DNA of 64,000 bases from an uncultured Caryophanales bacterium. Its GTDB lineage: Bacteria > Bacillota_I > Bacilli_A > Acholeplasmatales > Anaeroplasmataceae. How positions within the stretch are numbered: position 1 is the stretch's first letter; every line of letters starts with the position of its first letter. The stretch is taken from the NCBI GenBank assembly GCA_946405105.1, contig CAMJFY010000003.1:1-64000 (forward strand). Reading direction: 5' to 3'. Shown here piece after piece: positions 63,591 to 64,000 of the stretch. Under the pieces are notes generated by a model. The model was not told the origin of the DNA. It did not search any database and saw only the letters and a list, made by a program, of their open reading frames with translations. The translations under genes and the position numbers were made by a program.

Positions 63591-64000
63591 ATGTACAATT
63601 CAAAATTTGTAAGCATTGAAAAGAAATTTGTAAATAGAATATTTGCAGCTTTATTTTTATTTGGCATAACTTTAATGTTTTTATTAATGATTTTTGTGCC
63701 TGTTACGACAGTTTCTACTATAGATATGAGTAGTCCTCTTGGGGTTATTTTATCTTTGGTTGAAAATGGAAATACTGATAATAGAATATTTTCTGTTGGT
63801 ATAATGTTTATTATTTTATTTTCGTTATTTGTTCTTATTCCATACTCAGTAATAAGTACGATTGCATTTATTAAATTTATAATTGCATTGATTAAAGGTA
63901 ATGATACAGGAATAATTTCCCAATTTATAAGTGCTCTTGTACTATATATTATGGGTGCCGTAATTACATATAACTTCTTACAAAATCCAGGTGGTGTATT
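63591..64000 (+). CDS. Membrane protein, N-terminal part (cut by window end)
   Basis: An open frame begins at ATG 63591 after GGGAGAGTG and runs to the window end without stop (136 residues). Three hydrophobic helices (about 20-42, 70-97, 112-132) are separated by short polar loops (TVSTIDMSSPLG, KGNDTGIISQ). No family is recognised from this part. Confidence 0.65.
   Translation, partial: MYNSKFVSIEKKFVNRIFAALFLFGITLMFLLMIFVPVTTVSTIDMSSPLGVILSLVENGNTDNRIFSVGIMFIILFSLFVLIPYSVISTIAFIKFIIALIKGNDTGIISQFISALVLYIMGAVITYNFLQNPGGV

Noticed and set aside
1-64000. Mycoplasma-type genetic code (UGA as Trp), suggested by the low GC content
   Set aside because: UGA ends real genes (feoA, feoB, the 127-aa cysteine protein, the 53-aa peptide) and Trp is encoded by UGG throughout.

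Overview
The window is a stretch of a very AT-rich bacterial chromosome with the layout of a low-GC Bacillota: Firmicutes-type topoisomerase IV (parE-parC), mutS2, a T-box in front of ileS, an FMN riboswitch in front of ribU, an rpsO-pnp-rnpB block, PlsY/PlsC lipid genes and strong GGAGG ribosome sites. UGA is a stop codon (for example at the feoA/feoB overlap), so the code is standard. FeoAB, an oxygen-independent radical-SAM HemW-like protein, an EFR1-type flavodoxin/ferredoxin and an iron-dependent alcohol dehydrogenase suggest an anaerobe, probably host-associated. That habitat is inference. A gut Erysipelotrichia/Mollicutes-related lineage would fit.

Layout. 1-8.8 kb: end of rsfS, glycolysis (gpmI, eno), riboswitch-controlled riboflavin uptake (ribU), two membrane proteins and a tRNA-Gln. 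8.9-14.4 kb: a MarR regulator with a heterodimeric ABC exporter and a HAD phosphatase. 14.5-17.9 kb: a large lipoprotein made of InlB-type repeats that contains a module clearly related to EF-Tu domains 2 and 3. 18-23.3 kb: T-box-ileS, then a nucleoside salvage operon (unknown protein, deoC, deoD). 23.4-31.7 kb: ssb-like gene, thyA-dfrA-plsC, mutS2, thiN, truB, ribF. 31.8-35.2 kb: a 53-residue membrane peptide, rpsO, pnp, rnpB. 35.2-45.8 kb: MATE transporter behind a structured leader, feoAB, lepA, a HIT protein, a lipoprotein, and metY-metA for methionine synthesis through O-acetylhomoserine. 46-50.4 kb: a tightly overlapping operon of hemW, a Xer recombinase, deoB and an alcohol dehydrogenase.

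50.4-56.1 kb looks like the replication terminus. Genes on both sides point into it. It holds 2 kb without genes and contains a 28-bp sequence with the exact 11-6-11 architecture of a XerC/XerD dif site at 51666-51693. Six copies of a structured element (TTTC, 7 or 8 bases, ATCTAGT, 7 bases, ACTAGAT) occur only here. Three lie left of dif and point right, and three lie right of dif and point left. The segment is edged on both sides by inverted copies of ATTATGCGCA plus ACGTACGT. Inside are a degenerate Fic-like winged-helix protein and a TGS-domain uridine kinase. The Xer recombinase gene lies about 3.6 kb from dif, and topoisomerase IV, the chromosome decatenase, lies 5.5 kb away on the other side.

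56.1-64 kb: an S26-like protein that seems to have lost its catalytic residues, parC-parE, an EFR1 protein, plsY and the start of a membrane protein. The strongest leads are the dif/convergent-repeat terminus and the lipoprotein carrying EF-Tu domains. Next is the leader of the MATE gene, a candidate guanidine-IV riboswitch.
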